From: Bacillus sp. UNC41MFS5
Lineage (GTDB): Bacteria > Bacillota > Bacilli > Bacillales_B > DSM-18226
Direction of reading: 5' to 3'
Assembly (NCBI RefSeq): GCF_000686805.1
Contig: NZ_JMLP01000012.1
Location: 194,169 to 258,168 of the forward strand
DNA: 64,000 bases
The position numbers were made by a program, and so were the translations under genes. Numbering within the stretch: the stretch's first letter is position 1; each line of letters opens with the position of its first letter. The notes under the pieces are model-generated. The model was not told where the DNA came from, did no database searches, and saw only the letters and a list, made by a program, of their open reading frames with translations. Of this stretch, positions 24,641-37,600 are shown one piece after another.

Positions 24641-26311
24641 ATGCGTAGCGATATGATTAAAAAGGGTATTGATCGTGCACCCCACCGCAGCCTTTTATAT
24701 GCAACCGGGGTCAAAACGAGTGATCTTGAAAAACCGTTTATCGGCGTTTGTAACTCGTTCATTGAAATTATCCCAGGACACAAACACCTTAATCATTTCG
24801 GTGAGATTGTAAAAGAGGCTATTCGTGAAGCAGGCGGTATTCCTTTTGAGTTTAATACAATCGGTGTTGATGATGGGATTGCGATGGGACATATTGGGAT
24901 GCGCTATTCCCTCCCTAGCCGCGAATTGATCGCCGATAGTGCTGAAACCGTAATTAATGCACATTGGTTCGATGGTGTTTTCTACATTCCCAACTGTGAC
25001 AAAATTACACCAGGTATGTTAATGGCAGCAGCAAGAACGAATGTCCCTTCTGTCTTTGTCTCAGGCGGGCCGATGGAAGCAGGCGTTTCACCATCGACTG
25101 GAAAGAACCTTTCCCTCACTTCTGTTTTTGAAGGTGTTGGGGCTTACCATAACGGAACCATCAGTCAACAGCAGTTGCTAGACATTGAAACAAATGCCTG
25201 CCCTACTTGCGGCTCATGTTCCGGGATGTTTACAGCTAATTCGATGAACTGTCTAATGGAAGTATTAGGAATGACTGTTCCTGGAAATGGAACAATTGTG
25301 GCAACTTCTGAAGAAAGACATGAATTAATTCGTCAAGCCGCAAGGCATTTAATAGAACTAGTGAAAAAAGATATCAAACCGCGTGACATTATTACTAGAG
25401 AGGCAATTGATAATGCTTTTGCCCTAGATATGGCCATGGGTGGTTCAACAAATACCGTACTTCATACATTGGCAATTGCCCATGAAGCTGGGATTGACTA
25501 CGACCTCCGTGAGATTAACAAAATTGCTGAAAGAGTTCCTTATTTGGCAAAAATTATGCCAGCATCCGATTATTCAATGGAAGACATTCATCATGCAGGC
25601 GGCGTAAGTGCCATTATAAATGAACTTTATAAAGTTGAAGGCGCCTTACATGATAACTGTTTAACCATTACTGGAAAAACACTTTCAGAAAATGTGAAGG
25701 AAGCAACAATCACAAATGAAACGGTCATCCGGACCAAAGACAATCCATATAGCCCTGTTGGTGGACTATCCATCCTATATGGAAACATCGCTCCAGATGG
25801 CAGTGTAATCAAGGTAGGTGCTGTTGATCCTTCAATTAAAACATTCTTGGGTGAAGCAATCGTTTTTGAATCCCAGGATGAGGCACAAGAAAATATTAAT
25901 AATGGGACGGTTCAAGCTGGGCACGTGGTTGTTATCCGCTATGAAGGTCCAAAAGGCGGACCAGGAATGCCTGAAATGCTTGCTCCAACTTCCGCAATTA
26001 TGGGACGTGGATTAGGTAAGGAAGTTGCCTTGATTACGGATGGACGCTTTTCTGGAGCAAGCCGCGGAATTTCCATCGGTCATATTTCACCAGAAGCAGC
26101 AGAAGGCGGACCAATCGCTCTTGTGGAAAATGGTGACAAAATTTTAATCGACCTTGAAGCACGCTCCATAGAACTTCTAGTTGATGATGAAGTTTTAGCA
26201 GAACGACAGAAGGCATGGGTGAAACCAGAGCCTAAAATCAAAACTGGTTATCTTGCAAGATATGCAGCACTAGTTACATCTGCCAATACCGGTGGGATAA
26301 TGAAAATATAG
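24641..26311 (+). CDS. ilvD: Dihydroxy-acid dehydratase IlvD
   Basis: 556 residues, normal length. It dehydrates 2,3-dihydroxy-3-methylbutanoate/pentanoate to the 2-oxoacids in Val/Ile synthesis. Fe-S cluster cysteines are visible in [11 protein letters not shown] and [19 protein letters not shown]. The C-terminal region contains [18 protein letters not shown] and [20 protein letters not shown], both signature stretches. AGGAG precedes ATG 24641. It is followed by a 500-nt leader with an Ile T-box, so ilvE-ilvD can be read separately from the downstream genes. Confidence 0.97.
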   Translation: MRSDMIKKGIDRAPHRSLLYATGVKTSDLEKPFIGVCNSFIEIIPGHKHLNHFGEIVKEAIREAGGIPFEFNTIGVDDGIAMGHIGMRYSLPSRELIADSAETVINAHWFDGVFYIPNCDKITPGMLMAAARTNVPSVFVSGGPMEAGVSPSTGKNLSLTSVFEGVGAYHNGTISQQQLLDIETNACPTCGSCSGMFTANSMNCLMEVLGMTVPGNGTIVATSEERHELIRQAARHLIELVKKDIKPRDIITREAIDNAFALDMAMGGSTNTVLHTLAIAHEAGIDYDLREINKIAERVPYLAKIMPASDYSMEDIHHAGGVSAIINELYKVEGALHDNCLTITGKTLSENVKEATITNETVIRTKDNPYSPVGGLSILYGNIAPDGSVIKVGAVDPSIKTFLGEAIVFESQDEAQENINNGTVQAGHVVVIRYEGPKGGPGMPEMLAPTSAIMGRGLGKEVALITDGRFSGASRGISIGHISPEAAEGGPIALVENGDKILIDLEARSIELLVDDEVLAERQKAWVKPEPKIKTGYLARYAALVTSANTGGIMKI

Positions 26312-26409
26312 AAAATATCCATGGGAATGAATTAGTACCCCTCCCCTTCCTTAGGAAGTTAAGGTGCTAAAGCGTTAAATGAAGATCATTTGACAAATAA
26401 ATATCAATA

Positions 26410-26737
26410 AATCGATGACGGGAATAAAGGAATAAGAATTCGTATTTTCAGAGAGCTGGGGTTGCTGGAAGCCCAGTAATACAACTTATTCTGACATCAT
26501 CCCTGAGTGTTAAGCCGAACAATCATAACTAAGTAGGCTTAATCGGGTGTCCATATTTGAACACCTGTTACAAAAAGAAGCGTTCTTCATATCTTAGACG
26601 ACGCTTCATAAGGCAGTATTCGTAAGGATGCTGTAAAAACGGGTGGTACCGAGAAAATGGAAGGCCTTTTCTCCCCGATTATTCTGCTTTTGATGTTCTT
26701 GACTGCAGTTTATTCTGGGAGAATAGGGCCTTTTTTA
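26410..26737 (+). ncRNA. T-box riboswitch, isoleucine specifier (ATC), before ilvB
   Basis: The conserved T-box core GGGTGGTACC is at 26641-26650. Stem I shows lower helix GGGA/TCCC (26420-26423 with 26500-26503) and upper helix GAATAAG/CTTATTC (26430-26436 with 26485-26491). Between the right-hand arms lies TGAC-ATC-A, so the specifier codon is ATC (26496-26498), isoleucine. A terminator pairs AAGGCC-N2-TTCTCCC (from 26661) with GGGAGAA-N3-GGCCTT plus T-run (26717-26736), competing with the antiterminator. Uncharged tRNA-Ile is expected to allow ilvBNC-leuABCD transcription. Confidence 0.93.
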
Positions 26738-26810
26738 CTATATTTCTATTAATACCGTAGCTTAAAGGAAATTTAATAAAATTCAATCATCCGCAAGGAG
26801 GGATTACAAA

Positions 26811-28538
26811 GTGAAAGTAGAAGCAAAAAAGCTTGAGGTCCAAACAACTACAGAGCCGAGAACCGGTGCAGACCTTCTCATCGACTTACTAAAAAAAGAA
26901 GGTGTGGAAACGCTGTTTGGATATCCCGGGGGTGCCGTTCTTCCTATCTATGATGCCATTTACCGCGCCCAGGGTACAATCAAGCATGTTCTCTTCCGGC
27001 ATGAACAAGGAATGATCCATGCAGCTGAAGGCTATGCCCGAGTTACAGGTAAACCTGGAGTCGTTCTTGCCACATCAGGACCTGGGGCTACCAACCTAGT
27101 GACAGGAATAACTGATGCGATGATGGATTCGCTGCCACTTGTTATATTCACAGGGCAGGTTGCAAGAAGCGTCATCGGAACAGACGCCTTCCAAGAGGCT
27201 GATGTTATGGCGATTACAACACCCATTACCAAACATAACTTTCAAGTTCAATCCATTGAGGACTTACCACGCATCGTCAAGGAAGCTTTTCATATCGCTT
27301 CTACCGGACGGCCAGGGCCAGTTTTAGTCGATGTCCCTAAAGATATTTCCGCAGGATTTTTAACGGAGGAACCTGAAGAAGCAAGCATTAATTTACCTGG
27401 ATACCAGCCAACTACAAAGCCAAATCCATTTCAAATAAAAAAACTTGCTGATTCGATTTCAAAGGCTTTCAAGCCGGTAATTCTTTCAGGCGCAGGTGTT
27501 CTCCATGGAAAAGCATCAGCCGAGCTGACTGCTTTTGCAGAAAAACATCAGATCCCGGTGGTTACTACTTTACTTGGACTTGGTACTTTTCCGGCAGATC
27601 ATTCCCTTTCGCTAGGAATGGGTGGAATGCACGGAACCTATGCAGCGAACATGGCCATTTACGAATGTGATTTACTTATCAACTTTGGAGCCCGCTTCGA
27701 TGACAGACTAACAGGCAATCTTAAACACTTTGCCCCGTTTGCGAAGGTGGCCCATATTGATATCGATCCAGCCGAAATTGGAAAAAATGTACCAACACAA
27801 CTTCCAATCGTTTCTGATACGAAAGAGGCACTTAGCGAACTGCTTAATCAAGAAATTGAATCACCAAATGCTGGTGAATGGCTGCAAAAACTGAGCCAAG
27901 ACAAACAGGAATATCCGCTATGGTATAAACATGATCCAAACGGAATGTGTCCTCAATGGGTAATTGAAGCAGTCCATAAAGTTACGAACGGTGACGCTAT
28001 CGTGGCAACGGATGTTGGTCAACACCAAATGTGGGCAGCGCAGTATTACACCTTTAAACAGCCTCACCGCTGGATTACTTCAGGTGGACTTGGAACAATG
28101 GGCTTTGGGTTCCCTGCCGCAATTGGCGCACAGATTGCCGAGCCAGATAGTACAGTCGTTGCGATTGTTGGGGATGGCGGTTTTCAAATGACACTTCAGG
28201 AATTATCGATTATTTATGAACGAAACCTTCCTGTAAAAATCATTATTGTCAACAACGGCGCATTAGGAATGGTTCGCCAATGGCAGGAACTTTTACACGG
28301 AAACCGTATTTCGGAATCGATTCTTCATACTCAACCTGATTTTGTCAAACTTGCCGACAGTTATTCAATTAAGGGTTATCAAGTTAACAATCAGGAAGAA
28401 CTGATTACCGTGTTGCCAGAGGTATTTGCTCATAATGGTCCAGTATTAGTTGATTGCCGTGTACTTCAGCAAGAAAAAGTATTCCCAATGATTGCCCCTG
28501 GTAAAGGAATTCATGAAATGATAGGGGTGAAACCATGA
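26811..28538 (+). CDS. ilvB: Acetolactate synthase large subunit IlvB
   Basis: 575 residues, starting at GTG with GGAGGG upstream. ThDP-dependent acetohydroxyacid synthase: it condenses pyruvate with pyruvate or 2-oxobutyrate. The catalytic Glu is in [20 protein letters not shown] (about 62-81) and the ThDP/Mg2+ motif is [12 protein letters not shown] near 455. The central FAD-binding domain is complete. It is the first gene after the T-box and overlaps ilvN by 4 nt (ATGA), as expected for subunits made in a fixed ratio. Confidence 0.97.
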   Translation: MKVEAKKLEVQTTTEPRTGADLLIDLLKKEGVETLFGYPGGAVLPIYDAIYRAQGTIKHVLFRHEQGMIHAAEGYARVTGKPGVVLATSGPGATNLVTGITDAMMDSLPLVIFTGQVARSVIGTDAFQEADVMAITTPITKHNFQVQSIEDLPRIVKEAFHIASTGRPGPVLVDVPKDISAGFLTEEPEEASINLPGYQPTTKPNPFQIKKLADSISKAFKPVILSGAGVLHGKASAELTAFAEKHQIPVVTTLLGLGTFPADHSLSLGMGGMHGTYAANMAIYECDLLINFGARFDDRLTGNLKHFAPFAKVAHIDIDPAEIGKNVPTQLPIVSDTKEALSELLNQEIESPNAGEWLQKLSQDKQEYPLWYKHDPNGMCPQWVIEAVHKVTNGDAIVATDVGQHQMWAAQYYTFKQPHRWITSGGLGTMGFGFPAAIGAQIAEPDSTVVAIVGDGGFQMTLQELSIIYERNLPVKIIIVNNGALGMVRQWQELLHGNRISESILHTQPDFVKLADSYSIKGYQVNNQEELITVLPEVFAHNGPVLVDCRVLQQEKVFPMIAPGKGIHEMIGVKP

Positions 28539-29056
28539 AACGGATCATCACAGCAACAGTTCAAGACCGAAGCGGAGTCCTAAACCGTGTCACCGGCCTC
28601 TTACAAAGACGCCAGTTCAATATTGAAAGTATTTCAGTTGGTCCATCTGAAACCGAAGGAATTTCAAAAATGACTCTAGTGGTCGAGGTTGAAGACGAAC
28701 AGCGACTTGAACAGGTGACGAAACAATTAAACAAGCAAATTGATGTTTTAAAAGTTTCCGATATTACGGATAAAGCAATTGTCGCCCGCGAATTGGCCCT
28801 AATTAAAGTAGCTTCAAGCAGCCATTTGCGTAGTGAAATCCACGGGATTATTGATCCGTTCCGTGCCCTAATTATTGATGTAAGTAAAGACAGTCTCGCC
28901 GTTCAAATTACAGGACGTCCTGATAAAATCGATGCATTGATTGAAATGCTCAGGCCTTATGGCATTAAGGAAATTGCAAGAACCGGTTTGACTGCCCTCC
29001 AGCGCGGGCACCAGCCGCAAGTAAACGATCCAGCAACATATTCACTATTAAAATAA
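28535..29056 (+). CDS. ilvN: Acetolactate synthase small (regulatory) subunit
   Basis: 173 residues, the long IlvH-type small subunit. An N-terminal ACT domain begins [20 protein letters not shown] and a C-terminal domain covers about residues 85-165. It activates IlvB and confers valine feedback inhibition in known homologues. It overlaps the ilvB stop by 4 nt and is followed by ilvC 26 nt downstream. Also named ilvH in many bacilli. Confidence 0.95.
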   Translation: MKRIITATVQDRSGVLNRVTGLLQRRQFNIESISVGPSETEGISKMTLVVEVEDEQRLEQVTKQLNKQIDVLKVSDITDKAIVARELALIKVASSSHLRSEIHGIIDPFRALIIDVSKDSLAVQITGRPDKIDALIEMLRPYGIKEIARTGLTALQRGHQPQVNDPATYSLLK

Positions 29057-29076
29057 CAATATATCTGAGAGGATGA

Positions 29077-31645
<2,569 letters not shown>

Positions 31646-31680
31646 TAAACCACAAACAATAAATGAGGAGGTTGCTTCTA

Positions 31681-32787
31681 ATGAAAAAACGTATTGTCTT
31701 ACTTCCCGGTGATGGCATTGGCAAGGAAGTTATTAACTCAGCAAAAGATGTGTTAAATGCAATTGCTGAAGAATACAATCATACTTTTAGCTTTGAAACC
31801 CATGAAATCGGAGGAGCAGCCATAGACCTTTACGGCACTCCCCTTCCGGAAACAACCGTTGATGCTTGTAAGCAAGCCGATGCGGTATTGCTTGGTGCTG
31901 TTGGTGGACCAAAATGGGATAACAATCCCTCACATTTACGTCCTGAACGAGGCTTGCTAGGAATCCGTAAGGCACTTGATTTATATGCAAACTTAAGGCC
32001 GATTAAAGGTTTTAAAAACCTGCTTCATGCCTCACCTCTAAAGGAAGAAGTAGTCTCTGGAAGCGACCTCCTTATCGTACGTGAATTAACTGGCGGCCTT
32101 TATTTCGGAACACCAAGTGAACGTCGTGATAACGGAAGTTCTGTTGTAGATACGCTTGTCTATTCCCGACAAGAGATTGAAAGAATTGTTGATAAGGGAT
32201 TTCAAGCAGCCCAGCAAAGGCAGGGTCATCTTACTTCGGTGGATAAAGCAAATGTACTGGAATCTAGCAAACTATGGCGCGAAATAGTTGAAGAGAAAAA
32301 AGCTCAATATCCAGATGTAGCTGTGGAACATGTATTAGTTGATGCTGCCGCTATGAAACTAATCACGAACCCTAGCCAATTTGATGTCATCGTTACCGAG
32401 AATCTATTCGGCGACATCTTAAGCGATGAGGCCTCTGTTATTACGGGATCACTTGGGATGCTCCCTTCTGCTAGCTTAAATGAAAATGGAGTAGGCCTAT
32501 ATGAACCTGTTCACGGCTCTGCCCCTGACATCGCTGGTAAAGGTGTAGCCAATCCCGTTGCGATGATTTTATCGGCAGCTATGATGCTAAGATACTCTTT
32601 TCAATTAAATGACGAGGCAAAAGTGATTGAGGATGCAGTTCAATCGGTTTTAGATGCCGGCTTCCACACAGGCGACCTTCAAATTCCAGATGGACGTCTT
32701 GTTGGAACAGCAGAAATGACGAAACGGATTGCAGATTATATCAAATCACAAAATGCCTCAAAGTGCATCGCCAGCTGTTATTTTTAA
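31681..32787 (+). CDS. leuB: 3-isopropylmalate dehydrogenase LeuB
   Basis: About 368 residues from ATG 31681 (MKKRIVLLPGDGIGKEV); GAGGAGG lies 10 nt upstream, and the in-frame ATG at 31663 is inside that region. It oxidises 3-isopropylmalate with NAD+ and Mn2+/Mg2+. Family features: RELTGGLYFG, the catalytic Tyr/Lys segment, DAAAMKLITNPSQFDVIVTE, and NLFGDILSDEASVITGSLGM. The C-terminal end SKCIASCYF is slightly unusual in composition. A strong stem-loop separates it from leuC. Confidence 0.96.
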   Translation: MKKRIVLLPGDGIGKEVINSAKDVLNAIAEEYNHTFSFETHEIGGAAIDLYGTPLPETTVDACKQADAVLLGAVGGPKWDNNPSHLRPERGLLGIRKALDLYANLRPIKGFKNLLHASPLKEEVVSGSDLLIVRELTGGLYFGTPSERRDNGSSVVDTLVYSRQEIERIVDKGFQAAQQRQGHLTSVDKANVLESSKLWREIVEEKKAQYPDVAVEHVLVDAAAMKLITNPSQFDVIVTENLFGDILSDEASVITGSLGMLPSASLNENGVGLYEPVHGSAPDIAGKGVANPVAMILSAAMMLRYSFQLNDEAKVIEDAVQSVLDAGFHTGDLQIPDGRLVGTAEMTKRIADYIKSQNASKCIASCYF

Positions 32788-32798
32788 ATAATTTTGGA

Positions 32799-32828
32799 GG
32801 GTAAACCGTCTTGTTCGGCGGTTTACCC
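32799..32828 (+). other. Intercistronic stem-loop between leuB and leuC
   Basis: Perfect 10-bp stem GGGTAAACCG / CGGTTTACCC with a 10-nt loop and no T-run. This is not a classical terminator and fits an mRNA processing or stability element. The B. subtilis ilv-leu transcript is known to be processed with secondary structure near leuC. Confidence 0.75.
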
Positions 32829-32876
32829 CTAAATTTATCCAAAGTATTAAAATTCATTTACGTGAGGAAGGACGCT

Positions 32877-34298
32877 ATGCAAACACCAAAAAATATTATC
32901 CAAAAGATTTGGGAAAAGCATGTGGTACATCAAGAAAACGGAAAGCCAGATTTATTATATATCGATCTACACCTCGTTCACGAAGTAACCTCTCCTCAGG
33001 CATTTGAGGGTTTACGAATGAATGGTCGTAAAGTCCGCCGCCCTGACCTTACCTTTGCGACGATGGACCATAATGTTCCAACCCGTCAACGTCTTGTAAT
33101 CAATGACCCTGTTTCAAAGAAACAAATTGATACCTTACAACAAAATTGTCAGGATTTCGGGGTTCCACTTGCTGATATTCATCACCCTGATAACGGGATT
33201 GTCCATGTAATTGGACCTGAACTTGGACTTACTCAGCCTGGTAAAACCATTGTGTGCGGCGATAGTCACACCTCTACACACGGAGCATTTGGTGCGCTCG
33301 CTTTTGGGATTGGTACAAGCGAGGTTGAGCATGTTCTTGCAACCCAAACCCTTTGGCAGGCACCGCCTAAAACCTTAAATGTCAAGGTCAATGGAAAATT
33401 AGGTACTGGTGTTACAGCTAAAGACTTAATTCTTGCCATCATCGGTAAATTCGGTGTCCAATTTGGAACAGGTTATGTGATGGAATACACAGGTGAAGCC
33501 ATCCGTTCGCTCTCTATGGAAGAACGAATGACAGTTTGTAACATGTCGATTGAAGCTGGTGCAAGAGCTGGTCTCATCACTCCAGATGAAACGACTTTTG
33601 AATACTTACGCGGCAGACGTCATGTACCTCAAGGAGAAGCTTTTGAACAAGCCGTTGCTGAGTGGAAGGCTCTAGCTTCTGATGAAGGGGCAGCCTATGA
33701 CTTAGTCGTTGAGATTGAAGCAGCCGAAGTTGAACCACAAGTAACCTGGGGAACAAATCCAGGAATGTGTATTCCAATTACGGCAAATGTTCCAAATCCA
33801 GACGAAACCGAGAAACCTAGTGAAAAGGACGAGATCCAGCGTGCGCTTGAATACATGGGCCTTGAAGCTGGTCAGCCCATCTCAAATGTGAAAATTGACC
33901 ATGTTTTCATCGGTTCTTGTACGAATTCGCGCTTAAGCGACTTACGAAGTGCAGCTGAGGTAATCCGGGGCAAGAAGGTTAGCCCTTCTGTAACTGCTAT
34001 CGTTGTTCCTGGTTCGTTTAGTGTTAAACTTGCTGCCGAAAAAGAAGGTTTGGATAAGGTCTTTACAGAGGCTGGTTTTGAGTGGCGTGAAGCCGGCTGC
34101 AGTATGTGTCTGGCCATGAACGATGACATTGTTCCTCCAGGGGAACGCTGTGCCTCCACTTCCAACCGAAATTTTGAAGGCCGCCAAGGGAACGGGGCAA
34201 GAACCCATCTTGTCAGCCCTGAAATGGCAGCCGCTGCCGCTATTGCAGGTCACTTCGTAGATGTCCGACAATTTGCTGCTGCACAGGAGGTAAGATAG
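32877..34298 (+). CDS. leuC: 3-isopropylmalate dehydratase large subunit LeuC
   Basis: 473 residues from ATG 32877 ([17 protein letters not shown]), with AGGAAGG 7 nt upstream; an open frame runs further up to 32811 through the stem-loop but is not expected to be translated. An aconitase-family enzyme: [33 protein letters not shown], and the [4Fe-4S] cysteines in [12 protein letters not shown] and [10 protein letters not shown]. It isomerises 2- to 3-isopropylmalate with LeuD, whose gene follows 3 nt later. Confidence 0.96.
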   Translation: MQTPKNIIQKIWEKHVVHQENGKPDLLYIDLHLVHEVTSPQAFEGLRMNGRKVRRPDLTFATMDHNVPTRQRLVINDPVSKKQIDTLQQNCQDFGVPLADIHHPDNGIVHVIGPELGLTQPGKTIVCGDSHTSTHGAFGALAFGIGTSEVEHVLATQTLWQAPPKTLNVKVNGKLGTGVTAKDLILAIIGKFGVQFGTGYVMEYTGEAIRSLSMEERMTVCNMSIEAGARAGLITPDETTFEYLRGRRHVPQGEAFEQAVAEWKALASDEGAAYDLVVEIEAAEVEPQVTWGTNPGMCIPITANVPNPDETEKPSEKDEIQRALEYMGLEAGQPISNVKIDHVFIGSCTNSRLSDLRSAAEVIRGKKVSPSVTAIVVPGSFSVKLAAEKEGLDKVFTEAGFEWREAGCSMCLAMNDDIVPPGERCASTSNRNFEGRQGNGARTHLVSPEMAAAAAIAGHFVDVRQFAAAQEVR

Positions 34299-34301
34299 AA
34301 T

Positions 34302-34886
34302 ATGGAACCATTAAAAATTCATCAAGGCCTTGTTTATCCATTAAACCGGTCGAACATTGACACAGACCAAATTATCCCGAAGCAGTTTTTAAAGCGGATT
34401 GAACGCAGTGGTTTCGGCCAATTCCTTTTTTATCATTGGCGTTTTGATGATGAAGGAAATCTTCGACCGGATTTCTCATTAAATGATCCGAAATATAAAA
34501 ATGCTTCGATTATAGTTGCCGGTGAAAACTTTGGCTGCGGATCTTCACGTGAGCATGCTCCGTGGGCGGTTCAAGATTTTGGCTTTAAAATCGTCATCGC
34601 CCCAAGTTTTGCAGACATTTTTAAAAACAATTGCGTGAAAAATGGGATTCTTCCAATTCAGGCTAGTAATGAACAAGTTCAGTACATTATTAAAAAGGCA
34701 GAATCTGAAGAATATCAATTAACTGTCGACCTTGAAAATCAGGTGGTTTATGATAATGAAGGTTTCAAGGTTACTTTCGACATTGCTCCATACCCTAAAG
34801 TCATGCTGCTAAATGGCTGGGATGAGATTGGTGTTACTTTAACCTATGCGGATAAAATTGAGCAATATGAGTTGGCGCGTAAATAA
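34302..34886 (+). CDS. leuD: 3-isopropylmalate dehydratase small subunit LeuD
   Basis: 194 residues, the swivelling domain that completes the LeuC active site. Typical stretches are DTDQIIPKQFLK, FGCGSSREHAPWAVQDFGF (substrate-binding) and FADIFKNNCVKNGILP. AGGAGGTAAG precedes ATG 34302. It is the last gene of the ilv-leu operon, ended by a strong bidirectional terminator. Confidence 0.96.
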   Translation: MEPLKIHQGLVYPLNRSNIDTDQIIPKQFLKRIERSGFGQFLFYHWRFDDEGNLRPDFSLNDPKYKNASIIVAGENFGCGSSREHAPWAVQDFGFKIVIAPSFADIFKNNCVKNGILPIQASNEQVQYIIKKAESEEYQLTVDLENQVVYDNEGFKVTFDIAPYPKVMLLNGWDEIGVTLTYADKIEQYELARK

Positions 34887-34892
34887 CCATTA

Positions 34893-34926
34893 AAAAAATG
34901 AGCTTGGAAACCCAAGCTCATTTTTT
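34893..34926 (+). terminator. Terminator of the ilv-leu operon
   Basis: Stem TGAGCTTGG / CCAAGCTCA with a 4-nt loop, flanked by A-run and T-run; usable in both directions for the convergent GNAT gene. Confidence 0.92.
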
Positions 34927-34934
34927 ATTGGTTG

Positions 34935-35510
34935 TCACAGCTCGTTTAAAATATTTCTATTCTCGGATTCTTCGTTAAAGGTCAAGACTTCTTCAACCGG
35001 CTCATATGATTCACCATAAAAATGATGATCTTTATAGGTGTGAATCATATCATATGTTTTTTTCATGGATTCAAAAATCATTTCTTCTGATTCTTCATTA
35101 GGAGTCCAGTAGAGGATTTCCATCTTATTAACCTCGTTTGTCGCTAATGATTTTCTCTCATAACCGATAGAAGCGGCGTGCTCAAATCTTTCACGTTTAT
35201 AAAAATGAAGCCGTTTTTCGGAATCGCTATCTTCATAGTTGACTGGTTCTACTTCAAGGATAATAGGCTTTCCTTTTCGTTTTAACTTTTCCAAAAGTTT
35301 ATGGCCAAGTCCCTGGCCACGTGCATTTTTTGAAACAAATAGATAATCAATAAACACAAAATTGTCTAATTCCACATACATCAAAACATGATTTGGCCCC
35401 TCATCTTTATGATAGATGTTTGAACGTTCTTTCAGTAAGGTTTCCATGTGAGCCCTTGATTTCATTTCTTCAACAGGAAAATACTGATTCAACTTTTCAT
35501 ACCAATGCAT
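34935..35510 (-). CDS. GNAT-family N-acetyltransferase
   Basis: 191 residues. The acetyl-CoA binding motif A is FVSKNARGQGLGHKLLEKLK near residue 80, after the beta strand NFVFIDYLFV. The C-terminal 60 residues are acidic and helical with no known motif. The substrate (protein, amine or antibiotic) cannot be told. ATG 35510 has AAGGAG upstream. It is encoded convergently with leuD and downstream of a DUF3892 gene in the same direction, 35 nt apart, so the two may be co-transcribed. Confidence 0.82.
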   Translation of the reverse strand: MHWYEKLNQYFPVEEMKSRAHMETLLKERSNIYHKDEGPNHVLMYVELDNFVFIDYLFVSKNARGQGLGHKLLEKLKRKGKPIILEVEPVNYEDSDSEKRLHFYKRERFEHAASIGYERKSLATNEVNKMEILYWTPNEESEEMIFESMKKTYDMIHTYKDHHFYGESYEPVEEVLTFNEESENRNILNEL

Positions 35511-35545
35511 GGAAATACTCCTTTATGTGATACTTAGTTTTTTCA

Positions 35546-35860
35546 TTAAAACTCAGGTAATTGATCAAGATTATTTTCTTTGATACCGTCTGGTTCACTG
35601 CGGATAATGTCTCGACCATATTTATGGAATACATCCACATGAGCAATCATTCCAGCTTTTGCTTCATTTAAGGCCGTAATATAATCTAACTCACGCCCCA
35701 TACTTGTTTTAAAAGCGATAATATCTCCATCATCGTTTTTCCTAACCGACACGAACTCTTCTTTGCCATCAGGATTACTCTGACCCGCTTCCAGTTGGGC
35801 TTGCTGCTGACTGGCCTGCTTGTACTCCTCATAAATTTTTTCAAAATCTTTTTGTTCCAT
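35546..35860 (-). CDS. DUF3892 domain protein
   Basis: 104 residues from ATG 35860; GGAGGTG stands 6 nt upstream, and a GTG at 35869 overlaps that site. The N-terminal 35 residues are Gln/Glu-rich and helical. The DUF3892 domain covers about 38-104: VRKNDDGDIIAFKTSMG, AKAGMIAHVDVFHKYGRDI and RSEPDGIKENNLDQLP. The function of DUF3892 is unknown; these proteins are common in bacilli. Confidence 0.8.
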   Translation of the reverse strand: MEQKDFEKIYEEYKQASQQQAQLEAGQSNPDGKEEFVSVRKNDDGDIIAFKTSMGRELDYITALNEAKAGMIAHVDVFHKYGRDIIRSEPDGIKENNLDQLPEF

Positions 35861-35961
35861 TTCATCCACCTCCGAACATTTGTTAGTATTTTTCTTTTTA
35901 AATAAATTATCCTTGCTTAGGAAAGTTTCAAAATTTCTTGAAATTCGTCCTTAACAAAAGT

Positions 35962-35997
35962 TAAAAAATGACCCTTCCAAACCTAAGTAGGAAGGGC
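35962..35997 (-). terminator. Terminator of the 157-aa gene
   Basis: Stem CCCTTCC / GGAAGGG with an 11-nt loop and six T on the minus-strand 3' side, directly after the stop at 36000. Confidence 0.85.
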
Positions 35998-35999
35998 CT

Positions 36000-36470
36000 T
36001 CAATATAATAATCTAGGCGTTATGAAGTTTTGCCCCTGGTCTTTTGCATACTCATCAAAACCACTAATAAATAAGGAATAATGGATATTGCCTTCATCAT
36101 TATAATTATTAACTAATGCCTTGGTATCTCTGCTTTTAGTCTGCAGATAATAAATAAAACCTTCCACATATTTTATACGCCATTCCAAATAACTTAATAA
36201 ATGTTGATGGGTTTTATCTAAATTCTTATCTGGTAATGGATAGTCAATTGCGATTTCATATGCTTGGAAGAATGCCTTTCTTGTTTGACGATATTGTTTA
36301 ATGGTAGAGGTATCATTTGAATCTTTTAATGCCTGATCAATGGGTATGGCAAATTCTTCTGTGTACCATCTATAATACTGATTGTAAGGAGTAACTTCCC
36401 TCGGTTGGAATGAAGAGAACAAAACTAAGAGTAGTAAAAAAAATACGAGAATATACCCTTTCCTCCCCAT
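36000..36470 (-). CDS. Uncharacterised secreted or membrane-anchored protein
   Basis: About 157 residues from the ATG at 36470; several ATGs lie close together (36470, 36479) after GAGGGGG, so the exact start is uncertain. A hydrophobic stretch, YILVFFLLLLVLFSSF, within the first 25 residues is a signal anchor. The rest is hydrophilic, helical and aromatic-rich (NQYYRWYTEEF). I recognise no domain. It is followed by a terminator and lies 49 nt after a polytopic membrane protein gene in the same direction. Confidence 0.65.
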   Translation of the reverse strand: MGRKGYILVFFLLLLVLFSSFQPREVTPYNQYYRWYTEEFAIPIDQALKDSNDTSTIKQYRQTRKAFFQAYEIAIDYPLPDKNLDKTHQHLLSYLEWRIKYVEGFIYYLQTKSRDTKALVNNYNDEGNIHYSLFISGFDEYAKDQGQNFITPRLLY

Positions 36471-36519
36471 CCCATCCATCCCCCTCAACTACATTTTCTC
36501 AATTATATGAGTAAGCTAG

Positions 36520-37413
36520 TCAATTAAGACTTACATGTGATGTGGTGCCTGACACCTCTTTTATATTTTTTAAGATTAATACAAGGAGATAGACGACACT
36601 GAGGTTTAATATTAGTACAAGTACAACAACTGCAGGGCTTATTTCAACCCCAGCTTGAATTTGAAGAAGGATCATTGCAGAGAGTGCGGTTAGCAAGGTA
36701 ATTTCTTTGATAATGATAACGGGTCCGAGCAGGTATCCAAACGACCTTCGTCTCATAAGGAGGATTCCAGCAATTGTTCCAATTGGAACCACAAATCCCA
36801 AGTCCAACGCTTGAATAACAAGAGTGGTATAATGTTCGATTCCTTCTGGGGGAGTATGGTTCATTAGAGGGTAGACAATCTTCCCCAGCCACATCATTCC
36901 AAATACAAACGAAGCAAATAATAAGAAGCTTCCAACTAATTTGACCGGGAGTTTTTCTGTGAAAAATAACGGTAATTTCGAAACCACAAATGACATCATG
37001 GCCAGCGTAAAAGCAAAAAAACTGGCAGACATAAGGAGTACGTAGACAAGGAGCAAGGAGTTATACATAGATAGAAATGAATAGGAGGCGTAGGCATATA
37101 AAAAATAGCCAAACGTGCCAGTCAGGAGCAAATGCCCTTTTAATAGTCCTTTTCCAGACAAATAAAGAGAAAACAATAATAACGGAACGCCCATAAATAA
37201 TGTCACATAATCCTGGGCGATTGCCTGTACTGCCATAGATACGGAGTCATGTTGATATAAGCCCTTCCCATAAATCGAGATGGTTTCTCCAAAGATGGAT
37301 TTATACTCATACAGACTAGTTCCTTGATTAGAGAAGAGTGCGTAAATTGTGGCTGCGATTGAGAAAATGGTAATAATGAAGACAAGTACACTTATGGACT
37401 TTTGATTTTTCAC
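36520..37413 (-). CDS. Uncharacterised polytopic membrane protein
   Basis: 297 residues with about eight hydrophobic segments, beginning SISVLVFIITIFSIAATIYA and including VTLFMGVPLLLFSLYLSG and AVVVLVLILNLSVVYLLVLI. There are no transporter signatures. A 13-bp repeat (GGTGCCTGACACC) that also occurs twice near 48.4 kb overlaps the last codons, and it may have replaced the original C terminus. I do not recognise a family. Confidence 0.7.
   Translation of the reverse strand: MKNQKSISVLVFIITIFSIAATIYALFSNQGTSLYEYKSIFGETISIYGKGLYQHDSVSMAVQAIAQDYVTLFMGVPLLLFSLYLSGKGLLKGHLLLTGTFGYFLYAYASYSFLSMYNSLLLVYVLLMSASFFAFTLAMMSFVVSKLPLFFTEKLPVKLVGSFLLFASFVFGMMWLGKIVYPLMNHTPPEGIEHYTTLVIQALDLGFVVPIGTIAGILLMRRRSFGYLLGPVIIIKEITLLTALSAMILLQIQAGVEISPAVVVLVLILNLSVVYLLVLILKNIKEVSGTTSHVSLN
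36544..36556. repeat. 13-bp repeat GGTGCCTGACACC
   Basis: Same 13-mer (reverse complement) as at 48415-48427 and 48481-48493. Here it lies inside the 3' end of the membrane-protein gene. Confidence 0.6.
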
Positions 37414-37528
37414 GGTTGTTTTCCTCCCTTCTAATATTAAAGGTGATCCTACTCCTATCCTAAACCATTCCGTTCTATATCCCTATCTACATCCATTTTG
37501 TTCACAAAAGATTCAGAATTTAACCATA

Positions 37529-37558
37529 CAAAAAAGGACCAAATACCTTGGCCCTTTA
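37529..37558 (-). terminator. Terminator downstream of a decayed gene
   Basis: Stem AAAGGaCCAA / TTGGcCCTTT; six consecutive T follow on the minus strand. It lies just after the pseudogene ending at 37601. Confidence 0.75.
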
Positions 37559-37600
37559 GAAAATGCTTTGTATCTGTTAATATGCTCATTACTCAACTGT

